From: Sphingobacterium sp. UBA5670
GTDB lineage: Bacteria; Bacteroidota; Bacteroidia; Sphingobacteriales; Sphingobacteriaceae
DNA: 64,000 nucleotides
NCBI RefSeq assembly: GCF_002420705.1
Contig: NZ_DIIM01000021.1
Span: 206,934-270,933, forward strand
Direction of reading: 5' to 3'
Shown here: piece by piece, positions 43,736 to 52,184 of the stretch
How positions within the stretch are numbered: position 1 is the stretch's first letter
How the letters are laid out: the number at the start of each line of letters is the position of its first letter
The notes under the pieces: model-generated
The model's database searches: none
Told to the model about the DNA's origin: nothing
Seen by the model: the letters and a program-made list of their open reading frames with translations, nothing else
Program-made: the position numbers and the translations under genes

Positions 43736-44209
43736 TTATTCGTGATGATAAGGCTCGCCTTTCATAATGGAAAATGCTCGATAGAGTTGCTCAGTAAAAA
43801 ACAACCGAATCATTTGATGTGAAAAAGTCATCTTTGATAAAGAGATTTTTGAATCTGCTCTATCATAAATTTTTTGATCAAAACCATATGGTCCACCAAT
43901 AATAAACACCATATGTTGAACACTTTGTACCATCATTTTTTCCAAATAAGCAGAAAATTCCAATGAACGATATTCTTTCCCATGTTCATCCAACAGCACC
44001 ACCAAATCCTGCGGCTGTAATTGTTTCAAGATCAAAAGGGCTTCCTTATCCTTCTGTTGTTCAACAGAAAGATTTTTAACATTCTTGATGTCTGGGATCA
44101 CCACAATATTAAAGTTCACATAAAACTTTAATCGCTTAATATACTTTTCAATACCTTCGATAAGATATTTGTCATCTGTTTTACCTATGCAAAGTAACGT
44201 TATTTTCAT
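43736..44209 (-). CDS. rlmH: 23S rRNA (pseudouridine-1915-N3) methyltransferase RlmH
   Basis: 157 residues, SPOUT-class. Recognisable: KITLLCIGKTDDKYL (N-terminus), LLDEHGKEYRSLEFSAYLEK, FIIGGPYGFDQKIYDRAD (SAM-binding knot), and the C-terminal MTFSHQMIRLFFTEQLYRAF. RlmH methylates pseudouridine 1915 in helix 69 of 23S rRNA. Start ATG at 44209. Its downstream neighbour is a small predicted membrane peptide. Confidence 0.95.
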   Translation of the reverse strand: MKITLLCIGKTDDKYLIEGIEKYIKRLKFYVNFNIVVIPDIKNVKNLSVEQQKDKEALLILKQLQPQDLVVLLDEHGKEYRSLEFSAYLEKMMVQSVQHMVFIIGGPYGFDQKIYDRADSKISLSKMTFSHQMIRLFFTEQLYRAFSIMKGEPYHHE

Positions 44210-44676
44210 TTAAACATTTTATAAGTTATTGTTGTGAATAGCACTAGAGAAGCCAGTTTTCTAGATCCAAAAGAATGGCTCTCTTCCTATTTCCGGACAT
44301 TATCAAAAGCTGTTCACAAACTTTTATCCAAGAGCTGTTACGCTAATAAATAGCGCATACATACGATTGAGCAAAGTTCTGATTTTATTTAAAATAAACA
44401 CAATCAAAACGACAAAAAACATTCTCCCCATTTATTCGTTTAGTTATAAAACATTTTTTTTCCCGTACATGCTTATTAAAACATCACGTTGAAAATAGAT
44501 AATAAGCTAGCTTTCATAAGCATCGCGAAGACCAATGTAGCATAGGACAATAAGTAGTTCAGTAAATCCAATAACTAGGAATAATCGACTACATTTAGCC
44601 CCATAAAAGGACGTAAAATTGTACCTGCTCATGGAAATTATAATAACATGGAAATGCAAACAAAATAAGTATACAC
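44210..44676. other. Intergenic, 467 bases
   Basis: Between the divergent rlmH and DUF3078 genes. AT-rich; no clear promoter of the TAnnTTTG type near the DUF3078 start, and no coding signal. Confidence 0.4.
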
Positions 44677-45570
44677 ATGAAAATAATAAAATCAATTATC
44701 CTTATCGCTTTAAGTTTAATAGCACATGAAACCTACGCTCAAACAACTGCAGCAGACAGCACCAAAACATGGGTTATCAAAGGAGAAAACACTTTTTTGA
44801 TCAACCAAAGTTCATTTTCCAACTGGGCTGCAGGTGGGGTAAATTCATTTTCTGGCAACCTAACGCTCAATTACGACTTCAATTACAAGAAAGGCAAATG
44901 GTCATGGGACAACAAAGTTCTGGCAGCTTATGGGCTAACCTTTCAAAAAGAATCGGACTGGCGCAAAAATGATGACCGATTCGTATTAAACAGCTTGTTG
45001 GGCCATCAAGCCTCCCAATACTGGCTATATACATTCTTTTTAAATTTCAACACACAATTTGCTGATGGTTATGATTACACAGCTTCACCCAAAAAACGGA
45101 TATCCAGATTTTTAGCCCCGGCATACCTGAGCTTCGGACCTGGTTTTGCATACAAAAGATCTGATAACCTCAGATTTAATCTTTCACCTGCTGCTGTGCG
45201 GTTTGTATTCGTAAGTGATACACTCCTTTCCACACGATATGGACTAGATCGGAATAGCAAGTCCCGCACAGAATTTGGTGCATCATTTGACGCTTATTAT
45301 AAAGTAAATTTAATGGAGAATATTTCATTTGAAAATATACTAAAACTCTATTCAAACTATTTAGATAAACCTCAAAATGTAGATATTGATTACACAGCAA
45401 ATCTTTTTATGAAAGTAAACAAGTTTATCACCGTAAACGCAGGTGTACAGATGATCTATGATGACAATACTGCTATCCCGATTATTAAAGACGGCGTTGA
45501 AGTTGGGAAGAGAAATTCTGCCCTACAAATCAGGCAAATTGTTGGTGCAGGTGTGACCTATAAATTTTAA
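44677..45570 (+). CDS. DUF3078 outer-membrane protein
   Basis: 297 residues. A signal peptide (MKIIKSIILIALSLIAHETYAQ, cleavage after about residue 22) is followed by beta-strand-rich sequence. The DUF3078 signatures are clear: FLINQSSFSNWAAGGVNSFSG, LNYDFNYKKGKWSWDNKV, and ESDWRKNDDRFVLNSLLGHQ, and the protein ends in the aromatic residue F as expected for a barrel. Function unknown, outer membrane likely. It stands alone and has a terminator about 150 bases on. Confidence 0.88.
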   Translation: MKIIKSIILIALSLIAHETYAQTTAADSTKTWVIKGENTFLINQSSFSNWAAGGVNSFSGNLTLNYDFNYKKGKWSWDNKVLAAYGLTFQKESDWRKNDDRFVLNSLLGHQASQYWLYTFFLNFNTQFADGYDYTASPKKRISRFLAPAYLSFGPGFAYKRSDNLRFNLSPAAVRFVFVSDTLLSTRYGLDRNSKSRTEFGASFDAYYKVNLMENISFENILKLYSNYLDKPQNVDIDYTANLFMKVNKFITVNAGVQMIYDDNTAIPIIKDGVEVGKRNSALQIRQIVGAGVTYKF

Positions 45571-45724
45571 AAATCACAAAAGGGAACATCAAAAAATCAA
45601 CACAAAAAGCAAAGATCAAACACTGGTTGTATACAGAACCTTCATGACCTGGCAGAGACCAACAGTAATGAAAGCGAACTGGAGGTTCTTTCTAGCGAAT
45701 AACATCTAAACACTTCCAAAAAAA

Positions 45725-45755
45725 AACCGAATTTAAATCATTCGGTTTTTTCTAT
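45725..45755. terminator. Bidirectional terminator between DUF3078 and dnaB
   Basis: AAAAAACCGAAT pairs with ATTCGGTTTTTT around a 7-base loop. It lies between the convergent DUF3078 gene and dnaB (stop 45785). Confidence 0.8.
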
Positions 45756-45784
45756 TATTAGGAATACTTACGTAAAATTAATTA

Positions 45785-47395
45785 CTAAAATGGTGCATCA
45801 TCAGGCATATCGTTCATTCGGGATGGCATCGTGATACCACCACTGAAGCCACCACCACTAAAATCATCAGCAAAGTTTGGCGACGGATTCAAGGCCGAAG
45901 CAGAAAAAGTAGCCGGCGCATCACCAAATCCATCTCCTCCGCCCATACCCGAAAACTCATCTTCTAAATCCACAAACTTCACAAACTTACCCACAAAGCG
46001 AAGCGGAACAATTCCGGTCTCCCCATTACGGTGTTTTGCAATAATAACTTCACCGACTCCCGCAGTAGGACGCCCCTCTTCATCTTCTGTCAAACCATAA
46101 TATTCGGGTCTATATAAGAAAAGAACCATATCCGCGTCCTGCTCAATAGAGCCAGACTCCCTCAAATCAGACAACATTGGACGCTTACTATTTCCTGGTC
46201 TTGATTCCACCGCGCGACTCAACTGCGATAATGCCAAAACAGGAATATTTAATTCCTTAGCAACAGATTTCAAAGCCCGCGAGATGCTACCGATTTCCTG
46301 CTCACGATTACCCCCACCTTTACCTTCGGCTTTTCCATGCATTAGCTGCAAGTAATCGACAATAACCATCTGAATATCGTATTGCGCCTTTAAACGTCTG
46401 CATTTCGCTCTAAATTCGAATACGTTCAAAGCTGGCGTATCGTCAATAATAATGGGCGCATCTGTTAACCGACCAATCCGCGAATGCAATTGCTGCCATT
46501 CATGATCTGCAAGATTTCCTTTTTTCAATTTTTCTTGCTCAATTTCAGTTTCACCAGCTATCAGACGATTGACAAGCTGAACGGATGACATCTCTAGAGA
46601 GAATACAGCCACTGCTTTACCATGTTCCACGGCAGCATTACGTGCAACAGAAAGTACAAATGCCGTCTTTCCCATTGCTGGACGAGCTGCAATAATAACA
46701 AGATCGGAGGGCTGCCAACCTGAGGTCATGCGGTCGAGGGCAGTTAAGCCCGACGGTACACCTGTCAAACCATCGGTACGATCACGCAGCATTTCAAGAT
46801 TAGAAATCGCCTCACGCATGATATCATCCATCTTTCTGGAGTCTCTCCGCAAATTATTCTGCGCGATATCAAATAGGCTTTTTTCCGCATGATCTAAAAG
46901 ATCAAAGATATCTGAAGTTTCATCATATGAACTGTTAATAATTTCCGTAGAAACTTTGATAAGCTCGCGCTGAATATATTTTTGAGAAATAATACGTGCA
47001 TGATACTCAATATTCGCCGCCGAAACAACCCGATCGGTCAGCTGCGTAATGTAATAGGCACCGCCGACCATTTCTAAGGCTCCCATCCTTCTAAGTTCAG
47101 AAGTAACGGTTAAGATATCAATAGGTGAAGTTTTTTGAAAAAGACCAAAAATTGCTTCGAAGATCTTTTGATGAGATTCTTTATAAAACGATTCTGGTTT
47201 TAAAATATCAATGATTTCACTTAGTGCATTTTTTTCAAGCATCAATGCCCCGAGGACAGCTTCTTCAAGATCTACTGCCTGAGGAGGAAGTTTGCCCAAG
47301 CCGCTCACCAAATTATTTAATTTGGTACGCCGCTCACCATAATTGCCTCGTTTGTTATCCGTATTACCCGCTTCAAAATTACTGTCGTTCATCAT
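45785..47395 (-). CDS. dnaB: Replicative DNA helicase DnaB
   Basis: 536 residues. The N-terminal collar domain (about 30-140, PPQAVDLEEAVLGALM) is followed by the RecA-like motor with Walker A ARPAMGKTAF (about 236-245), the DnaB signature FSLEMSSVQLVNRLI, DDTPALNVFEFRAKCRRL, Walker B VDYLQLMHG, LSQLSRAVESRPGNSKRP and DLRESGSIEQDADMVLFLYR. The C-terminus ends in a Gly/Ser/Asp-rich tail. It unwinds DNA at the replication fork. It is divergent from menG/ubiE; an AT-rich region with repeats lies between them. Confidence 0.96.
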   Translation of the reverse strand: MMNDSNFEAGNTDNKRGNYGERRTKLNNLVSGLGKLPPQAVDLEEAVLGALMLEKNALSEIIDILKPESFYKESHQKIFEAIFGLFQKTSPIDILTVTSELRRMGALEMVGGAYYITQLTDRVVSAANIEYHARIISQKYIQRELIKVSTEIINSSYDETSDIFDLLDHAEKSLFDIAQNNLRRDSRKMDDIMREAISNLEMLRDRTDGLTGVPSGLTALDRMTSGWQPSDLVIIAARPAMGKTAFVLSVARNAAVEHGKAVAVFSLEMSSVQLVNRLIAGETEIEQEKLKKGNLADHEWQQLHSRIGRLTDAPIIIDDTPALNVFEFRAKCRRLKAQYDIQMVIVDYLQLMHGKAEGKGGGNREQEIGSISRALKSVAKELNIPVLALSQLSRAVESRPGNSKRPMLSDLRESGSIEQDADMVLFLYRPEYYGLTEDEEGRPTAGVGEVIIAKHRNGETGIVPLRFVGKFVKFVDLEDEFSGMGGGDGFGDAPATFSASALNPSPNFADDFSGGGFSGGITMPSRMNDMPDDAPF

Positions 47396-47764
47396 GATAT
47401 TATATCAGAAATATAGCTTTGCTATCCTTAAAATCTAGATAGGATAACAAATGTATAAAAAATAAAACTCACCTCCATAAGGAATTACAAACAGACAAAT
47501 TTTACGATCAGGCCGTATCCCTCAAAAAGCTTTGAAGGACACATATTTACATTGTTAGTTTTCAACAATAGATGTTGAAAAGATGTTAAAAACTAATAAT
47601 CAACATTAAAAATCAACACATTAAAAAATGTTAACAATTTAAATTATTGTGAATAAACAAAAAGCTAAAAATAAAACAATTCTGCTGACTTCAATCAAAA
47701 ACAACCCATCGTTTTTATATAAAAACAAATCCCTTTTTTAGCGCAAAAAAATATTCTTATGTTG
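47396..47764. other. dnaB-menG divergent intergenic region
   Basis: AT-rich and gene-free. It holds a 9-bp perfect inverted repeat (TTTTCAACA, 47559-47567, with TGTTGAAAA, 47573-47581) and a cluster of six TGTTRA/TYAACA motifs within 75 bases. Confidence 0.5.
47562..47636. repeat. Cluster of TGTTRA motifs
   Basis: TCAACA at 47562, TGTTGA at 47573, TGTTAA at 47584, TCAACA at 47600 and 47613, and the palindrome TGTTAACA at 47629-47636. Spacings are 11, 11, 16, 13 and 16 bases. Confidence 0.4.
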
Positions 47765-47772
47765 TATATTTG
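47765..47772 (+). promoter_or_regulatory. -7 box of menG/ubiE, almost on the start codon
   Basis: TATATTTG fits TAnnTTTG and ends four bases before the ATG at 47777. The mRNA would have essentially no leader. Confidence 0.5.
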
Positions 47773-47776
47773 TAAA

Positions 47777-48517
47777 ATGACGCACAATTCCTCCACATTA
47801 AAACCCTACAAAGACACCGATGACGGGAAGAAGAAGCAGGTAGCAGACATGTTCAACAACATTTCTCATTCCTATGATTTCTTGAATCATTTCATGTCTT
47901 TGGGAATTGATATTATATGGCGCAAAAAAGCCATCAATGCATTAAAGTCCATAAAACCGCAGCTCATGTTGGATGTGGCTACGGGAACCGGTGATTTTGC
48001 TTTGGAATCAATTAAAATATTGAATCCAAAAAAGATTATTGGTGTGGACATCTCTCAGGGAATGCTTGATGTCGCCAAGAAGAAGATTGCAAATAAAGGT
48101 TTAGAAAATCAATTTGAAGTGCAGCTTGGGGACTCCGAAAGGCTTCAGTTCGAAGACAATACTTTTGACGCTGTTACCGTGGCATTTGGTGTACGAAATT
48201 TTGAAAACCTAGAAAAGGGCTTATCAGATATCTATCGTGTGTTAAAACCCGGAGGGAAAGCTATTATTTTAGAATTTTCAAACCCGAAGAAATTCCCAAT
48301 TAAGCAATTGTATAATTTTTATTTCAAATTTATCACACCCACCATTGGAAAATTCTTTTCAAAGGATTCCAGTGCGTATGAATACTTACCAGAATCTGTT
48401 GCTCAATTTCCAGATGGACAAAAATTTGTTGCCATAAACAAAAAGGCAGGTTTCAACGAAACTATAGTTAGGCCGCAAACATTCGGCATCTGTACAATCT
48501 ATGTGGCTACAAAATAG
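47777..48517 (+). CDS. ubiE: Demethylmenaquinone methyltransferase
   Basis: 246 residues from the ATG at 47777; an ATG at 47759 lies upstream of the likely promoter box and is disfavoured. SAM-dependent class I fold: MFNNISHSYDFLNHFMSLG, DVATGTGDFALESI (SAM motif I), VTVAFGVRNFENLEKGL, LKPGGKAIILEFSNPKKFP, and a C-terminal TFGICTIYVATK. In Bacteroidota, which use menaquinone, it makes menaquinone from demethylmenaquinone. The next gene, an SDR, begins 63 bases later. Confidence 0.93.
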   Translation: MTHNSSTLKPYKDTDDGKKKQVADMFNNISHSYDFLNHFMSLGIDIIWRKKAINALKSIKPQLMLDVATGTGDFALESIKILNPKKIIGVDISQGMLDVAKKKIANKGLENQFEVQLGDSERLQFEDNTFDAVTVAFGVRNFENLEKGLSDIYRVLKPGGKAIILEFSNPKKFPIKQLYNFYFKFITPTIGKFFSKDSSAYEYLPESVAQFPDGQKFVAINKKAGFNETIVRPQTFGICTIYVATK

Positions 48518-48580
48518 CTCCCTAGAATCTAATTTTTGAGTCAACACTGATTAAATTTTAATGTCAACAAGTTACCATAT

Positions 48581-49342
48581 ATGACTAAGACAGTTTTTAT
48601 CACAGGAGCAAGTTCCGGAATCGGTCAGGCTTGTGCGGAAGTTCTGGCGAAAGAAGGTTACAATCTTTTACTTTGCGCACGTAGACTAAATCGTTTAGAA
48701 AAATTAAAAGATACGCTGCTTAAGGCATACCCTACAATTCAAATACATATTTTTGAACTCGATGTTCGAGATGCCGAACAAGTTGCCAATCAAATTGATG
48801 GTCTCCCCCAAGAATGGAAGAAAATCAATATCCTAATCAACAATGCTGGATTGAGCCAGGGATTGGATCCTATTCAAGATGGCGATATTGGAGATTGGGA
48901 CAGAATGATTGACACAAATATCAAGGGCCTACTCTATGTAAGTAAAGCCGTAATTCCGCTTATGGATACCGAAAGCGGCGCTCACATTGTTAATTTAGGT
49001 TCCATTGCCGGGAAAGAAGTTTATCCCAACGGAAATGTCTATTGTGCCACAAAACATGCTGTTGATGCACTAACGAAAGCCATGCGTATCGATTTGCTGC
49101 AGAAAGGCATTAAAGTTACCTCTATTGATCCTGGGATGGTTGAAACAGAATTTTCTGAAGTGCGGTTTCACGGAGATCGAGAAAGAGCTAAAAACGTTTA
49201 TAATGGTGTACAGCCCCTGACAGGAAAAGACATTGCTGAGACTATCCTTTTCGTCATAACCCGACCTGCACATGTCAATATAAGTGATCTCTTAATAATG
49301 CCCACAGCACAGGCAACAGGCACGATTGTTAATCGAAAATAA
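48581..49342 (+). CDS. Short-chain dehydrogenase/reductase (YdfG-like)
   Basis: 253 residues, a classical SDR. Cofactor motif GASSGIGQACAEVL (about 8-21) with the NADP-type ARRLNRL following, INNAGLSQG, catalytic Ser in LGSIAG and the YCATK active site (Tyr-x-x-x-Lys, about 150). The pattern resembles E. coli YdfG and yeast YMR226C, NADP-dependent 3-hydroxy acid dehydrogenases acting on serine-like substrates. Substrate not proven. It follows ubiE and precedes the YqeY gene with a 9-base gap. Confidence 0.88.
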   Translation: MTKTVFITGASSGIGQACAEVLAKEGYNLLLCARRLNRLEKLKDTLLKAYPTIQIHIFELDVRDAEQVANQIDGLPQEWKKINILINNAGLSQGLDPIQDGDIGDWDRMIDTNIKGLLYVSKAVIPLMDTESGAHIVNLGSIAGKEVYPNGNVYCATKHAVDALTKAMRIDLLQKGIKVTSIDPGMVETEFSEVRFHGDRERAKNVYNGVQPLTGKDIAETILFVITRPAHVNISDLLIMPTAQATGTIVNRK

Positions 49343-49351
49343 TTAAATATT

Positions 49352-49801
49352 ATGTCATTAGAACTACAAATAAACCAAGACATCAAGGCGGCCATGATCG
49401 CAAAAGATACAGCAAAATTACGTGGTTTACGTGCGATTAAAGCAGCTATTCTTTTAGCAAAAACGGAAAAAGGTCATGCCGAAGACCTTAACCAAGAGGC
49501 AGAGATTAAAGTTTTACAAAAACTTGTAAAACAACGTCGCGAATCTGCTGAAATTTATAAGACTCAAAACCGTGAAGATCTTTATGCAATTGAAGTTGAG
49601 GAGGAAAAAGTTATAGAGGCTTATCTGCCAAAACAACTAAGCAAAGAAGAAGTTGAAACAATAGTCAAAGCAATTATTGTAGAAACAGGAGCTTCTTCCA
49701 TTAAGGATATGGGCAAAGTGATGGGAGCGACAAATCAAAAGCTCGCTGGACAAGCTGATGGTAAAACCATCTCTGAAGTTGTTAAAAGCCTTCTAGCATA
49801 A
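49352..49801 (+). CDS. GatB/YqeY domain protein
   Basis: 149 residues, the stand-alone YqeY family (GatB C-terminal-like). Typical features: IKAAMIAKDTAKLRGLRAIKAAI at the N-terminus, a helical middle with KLVKQRRESAEIY, and the C-terminal KDMGKVMGATNQKLAGQADGKTISEVVK. YqeY-like domains bind tRNA in related amidotransferases; the free protein's role is unknown. It is followed by a strong terminator. Confidence 0.92.
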   Translation: MSLELQINQDIKAAMIAKDTAKLRGLRAIKAAILLAKTEKGHAEDLNQEAEIKVLQKLVKQRRESAEIYKTQNREDLYAIEVEEEKVIEAYLPKQLSKEEVETIVKAIIVETGASSIKDMGKVMGATNQKLAGQADGKTISEVVKSLLA

Positions 49802-49817
49802 AAAATTCAAATCGATC

Positions 49818-49877
49818 GAGTCAAATTGAATTGGTATCTCTTCCGAGATAGATGTGATTTAATTTGACTCTTTTTTT
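49818..49877 (+). terminator. Two-layer terminator after the YqeY gene
   Basis: GAGTCAAATT (49818-49827) pairs with AATTTGACTC (49861-49870), with an inner TATCTC/GAGATA stem, then TTTTTTT. Confidence 0.85.
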
Positions 49878-49886
49878 ATTTCAACT

Positions 49887-50339
49887 ATGGCTTTACATTG
49901 GAATCTGAAGAAATTTGACGAACTCAGCAATAAAGAATTATATCGTATTCTAAAGTTGCGAATGGAAGTTTTTGTTTTGGAACAAGAATGCCTATACCCT
50001 GAATTGGACGATAAGGATTTCGCATGTCTTCATCTTTGGGCGGAACAAGACGGCGGCATTCTAGCTTACACGAGATTAGTTCCTCCTGGACTTTCGTATC
50101 CACAAGCATCAATCGGACGGGTTATTGTTGCAGAACAGGCAAGGGGCACTGGTCTTAGCCAACAACTCATGATTACTTCGATCGAATCTATATCTAACGA
50201 ATTTGGAGTCAATGACATACAGATTGGCGCGCAATTTCATTTAAAATCGTTTTATGAAAAATTAGGGTTCGAACAGATCTCTGACCCCTATCCCGATTAT
50301 GGAATTCTTCATATCGATATGATTAAATCTCCTATTTAA
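49887..50339 (+). CDS. ElaA-type GNAT acetyltransferase
   Basis: 150 residues. The ElaA family shows LKLRMEVFVLEQECLYPELDDKD, TRLVPPG, and GRVIVAEQARGTGLSQQLM (acetyl-CoA loop with G-T-G), then GAQFHLKSFYEKLGFEQIS at the C-terminus. ElaA substrates are unknown. Cytoplasmic; starts 10 bases after the preceding terminator and 10 bases before the next gene. Confidence 0.9.
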   Translation: MALHWNLKKFDELSNKELYRILKLRMEVFVLEQECLYPELDDKDFACLHLWAEQDGGILAYTRLVPPGLSYPQASIGRVIVAEQARGTGLSQQLMITSIESISNEFGVNDIQIGAQFHLKSFYEKLGFEQISDPYPDYGILHIDMIKSPI

Positions 50340-50349
50340 TAAATTTACT

Positions 50350-50724
50350 ATGCAAAACTTGGTCATTGTCATAGCTGCACTATTTGGTGCATTTGCTATC
50401 ATATTAGGAGCCTTTGGCGCACATGCTTTCAAAAAGATTTTATCAGCTGAAAAACTGGAATCCTTTGAAGTTGGCGTTCGATATCAAATGTATACTGCTC
50501 TTACTTTGTTAATTATTGGGTTTAACTTCTCGTTTGAACTGCAATCTGAGCGAGTTGCATTCTATCTTATCACTTCAGGGACTATTCTATTTTCCATAAG
50601 TATTTATTTTCTATCATTTGCTGAATACTGGAAAAAGAACCTAAAGTTTCTTGGACCGATTACCCCACTTGGCGGCTTGCTTATGATCGCAGGCTGGGTT
50701 GCTATTATCATTCGTTTTTTGTAG
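50350..50724 (+). CDS. DUF423 membrane protein (YgdD-like)
   Basis: 124 residues with four TM helices (about 4-22, 44-66, 72-90 and 97-120). The GAFAIILGAFGAHAFKKIL start and YQMYTALTLLIIG are the DUF423 hallmarks. Function unknown, inner membrane. It begins 10 bases after the ElaA gene, so the two are probably one transcript. Confidence 0.88.
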   Translation: MQNLVIVIAALFGAFAIILGAFGAHAFKKILSAEKLESFEVGVRYQMYTALTLLIIGFNFSFELQSERVAFYLITSGTILFSISIYFLSFAEYWKKNLKFLGPITPLGGLLMIAGWVAIIIRFL

Positions 50725-50829
50725 CTTTGGAATAAATACGGCAATGATGTCTGCCCTGAACCGCCCCAAAAAGCTGATGACGTCTACTTATTTAGTATAA
50801 AACAACAATTTTATATAAAGTGTAGACTT

Positions 50830-52068
50830 ATGGCTATTGCAAATTCAAATCAGAGTAATTTTCGTTTCTTTCTTAAATGGCTAATCACCTGTAGTTCAAT
50901 AGGCTTCATCGTAGGATCTATTTGTGCATTTTTTCTCTTTTCTCTTAACTGGGTAACCCTGTACCGAAATGCTCATCCATGGATAATTTATGGGCTTCCC
51001 TTCGCGGGGTTTGTCATCGCGTTGTCTTATAAGTATTGGGGCAATCTCTCAAGCAAAGGTAACAATTTACTGATCGAGGAATATCTTCATCCTCAACGCC
51101 GGATCCCACTTGTCATGGCACCTCTCGTCTTATTCGGAACTTTACTCACACATTTATTTGGAGGTTCGGCGGGTCGTGAAGGAACTGCTGTACAGATAGG
51201 TGGCGCAATTTCTGACCAGCTCAATCGCCGGTTTGATTTTGATAAGACTGAAAGGCGCGTGTTGATATCAATCGGCATAACGGCTGGTTTTGCGGCTGTG
51301 TTTGGCACTCCTTTAGCAGGAACCATATTCGGATTAGAAGTCTTGCTTATAGGCAAAAAAAGATATTTTGGTATTCTTCCTTGCTTATTTACCGCCTATC
51401 TTGCGAATTTCAGTTGCCAACTATGGAATATTTCACATACCCATTATCCAATCCAGGATGCTATTCCAATGCTTTCTTTGACCAATATTGGATTTAGTAT
51501 AGTAGCAGGTATTCTATTTGGTATCGCAGCATGGCTTTTTACATTTACCAGCGATTTCTTTAGCCTCCAATTCAAGCGAATTAAATCTCCTCTGCTTAGA
51601 CCTGTGATAGGCGGTATTATTTTAGTAACCATCGTTACTTTATTGCACAGTACCAACTATATTGGGCTTGGTATTCCGATGATTCAGAATGCATTTGTCA
51701 ATCAGTCGAACTATTATGACTTCATCATCAAATTACTATTAACAACTTTTACCCTTTCAGCCGGGTTTAAAGGCGGAGAAGTCACCCCTCTTTTTTTTAT
51801 TGGCGCGACCTTAGGAAGTGCATTAAGCACCGTTATCCCCCTTCCTATCGGTTTACTGGCAGCGATGGGCTTCGTTGCCGTATTCTCAGGTGCTACGAAC
51901 ACCCCATTGGCCTGCATCGTTATGGGCTATGAATTATTTGGTTTACAGCCGATTTTATTTGTAGGAATAGCTTGTATAGCCGCATTTGTATTTTCTGGAA
52001 AAAAAGGAATTTATATTGCGCAAAAAGGAGGCTTGAAAGAAAAATTATACCGCAGACTCAATCTATAA
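50830..52068 (+). CDS. ClC family chloride (anion) channel/antiporter
   Basis: 412 residues, about ten to eleven helices. The selectivity and gating motif appears as GGSAGREGTAVQIGG (about 110-124), with the conserved Glu of GREG present but GREGT instead of the usual GREGP; the GFAAVFGTPLAGTIFGLE segment follows, and the C-terminal FKGGEVTPLFFIGATLGSAL matches the ClC second signature. Ion (chloride or fluoride) cannot be decided here. It stands alone with a hairpin downstream (52133-52162). Confidence 0.85.
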   Translation: MAIANSNQSNFRFFLKWLITCSSIGFIVGSICAFFLFSLNWVTLYRNAHPWIIYGLPFAGFVIALSYKYWGNLSSKGNNLLIEEYLHPQRRIPLVMAPLVLFGTLLTHLFGGSAGREGTAVQIGGAISDQLNRRFDFDKTERRVLISIGITAGFAAVFGTPLAGTIFGLEVLLIGKKRYFGILPCLFTAYLANFSCQLWNISHTHYPIQDAIPMLSLTNIGFSIVAGILFGIAAWLFTFTSDFFSLQFKRIKSPLLRPVIGGIILVTIVTLLHSTNYIGLGIPMIQNAFVNQSNYYDFIIKLLLTTFTLSAGFKGGEVTPLFFIGATLGSALSTVIPLPIGLLAAMGFVAVFSGATNTPLACIVMGYELFGLQPILFVGIACIAAFVFSGKKGIYIAQKGGLKEKLYRRLNL

Positions 52069-52132
52069 ATCAACAGTGGAACATTTCTCTTCGATTGAAT
52101 TAATAGTCAGACATAAAAATGCCATCTTTAAC

Positions 52133-52166
52133 GGGCCTAAAGCGTAGGTATGCTTCAGGCTCTTTT
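52133..52166 (+). terminator. Hairpin after the ClC gene
   Basis: GGGCCTAAAGC pairs with GCTTCAGGCTC (one mismatch and a wobble), followed by CTTTT. It lies between the convergent ClC and mgtE genes. Confidence 0.55.
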
Positions 52167-52184
52167 GATAATCTTAAAATCGAA

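Noticed and set aside
43557..43745. Plus-strand 62-codon frame antisense to the small membrane gene
   Set aside because: It starts with TTG, overlaps the rlmH end, and its low-complexity Asn run is a mirror of the minus-strand codons.
47640..47660. Possible replication origin next to dnaB
   Set aside because: Only one DnaA-box-like TGTGAATAA was found; an origin needs a cluster and usually lies near dnaA.
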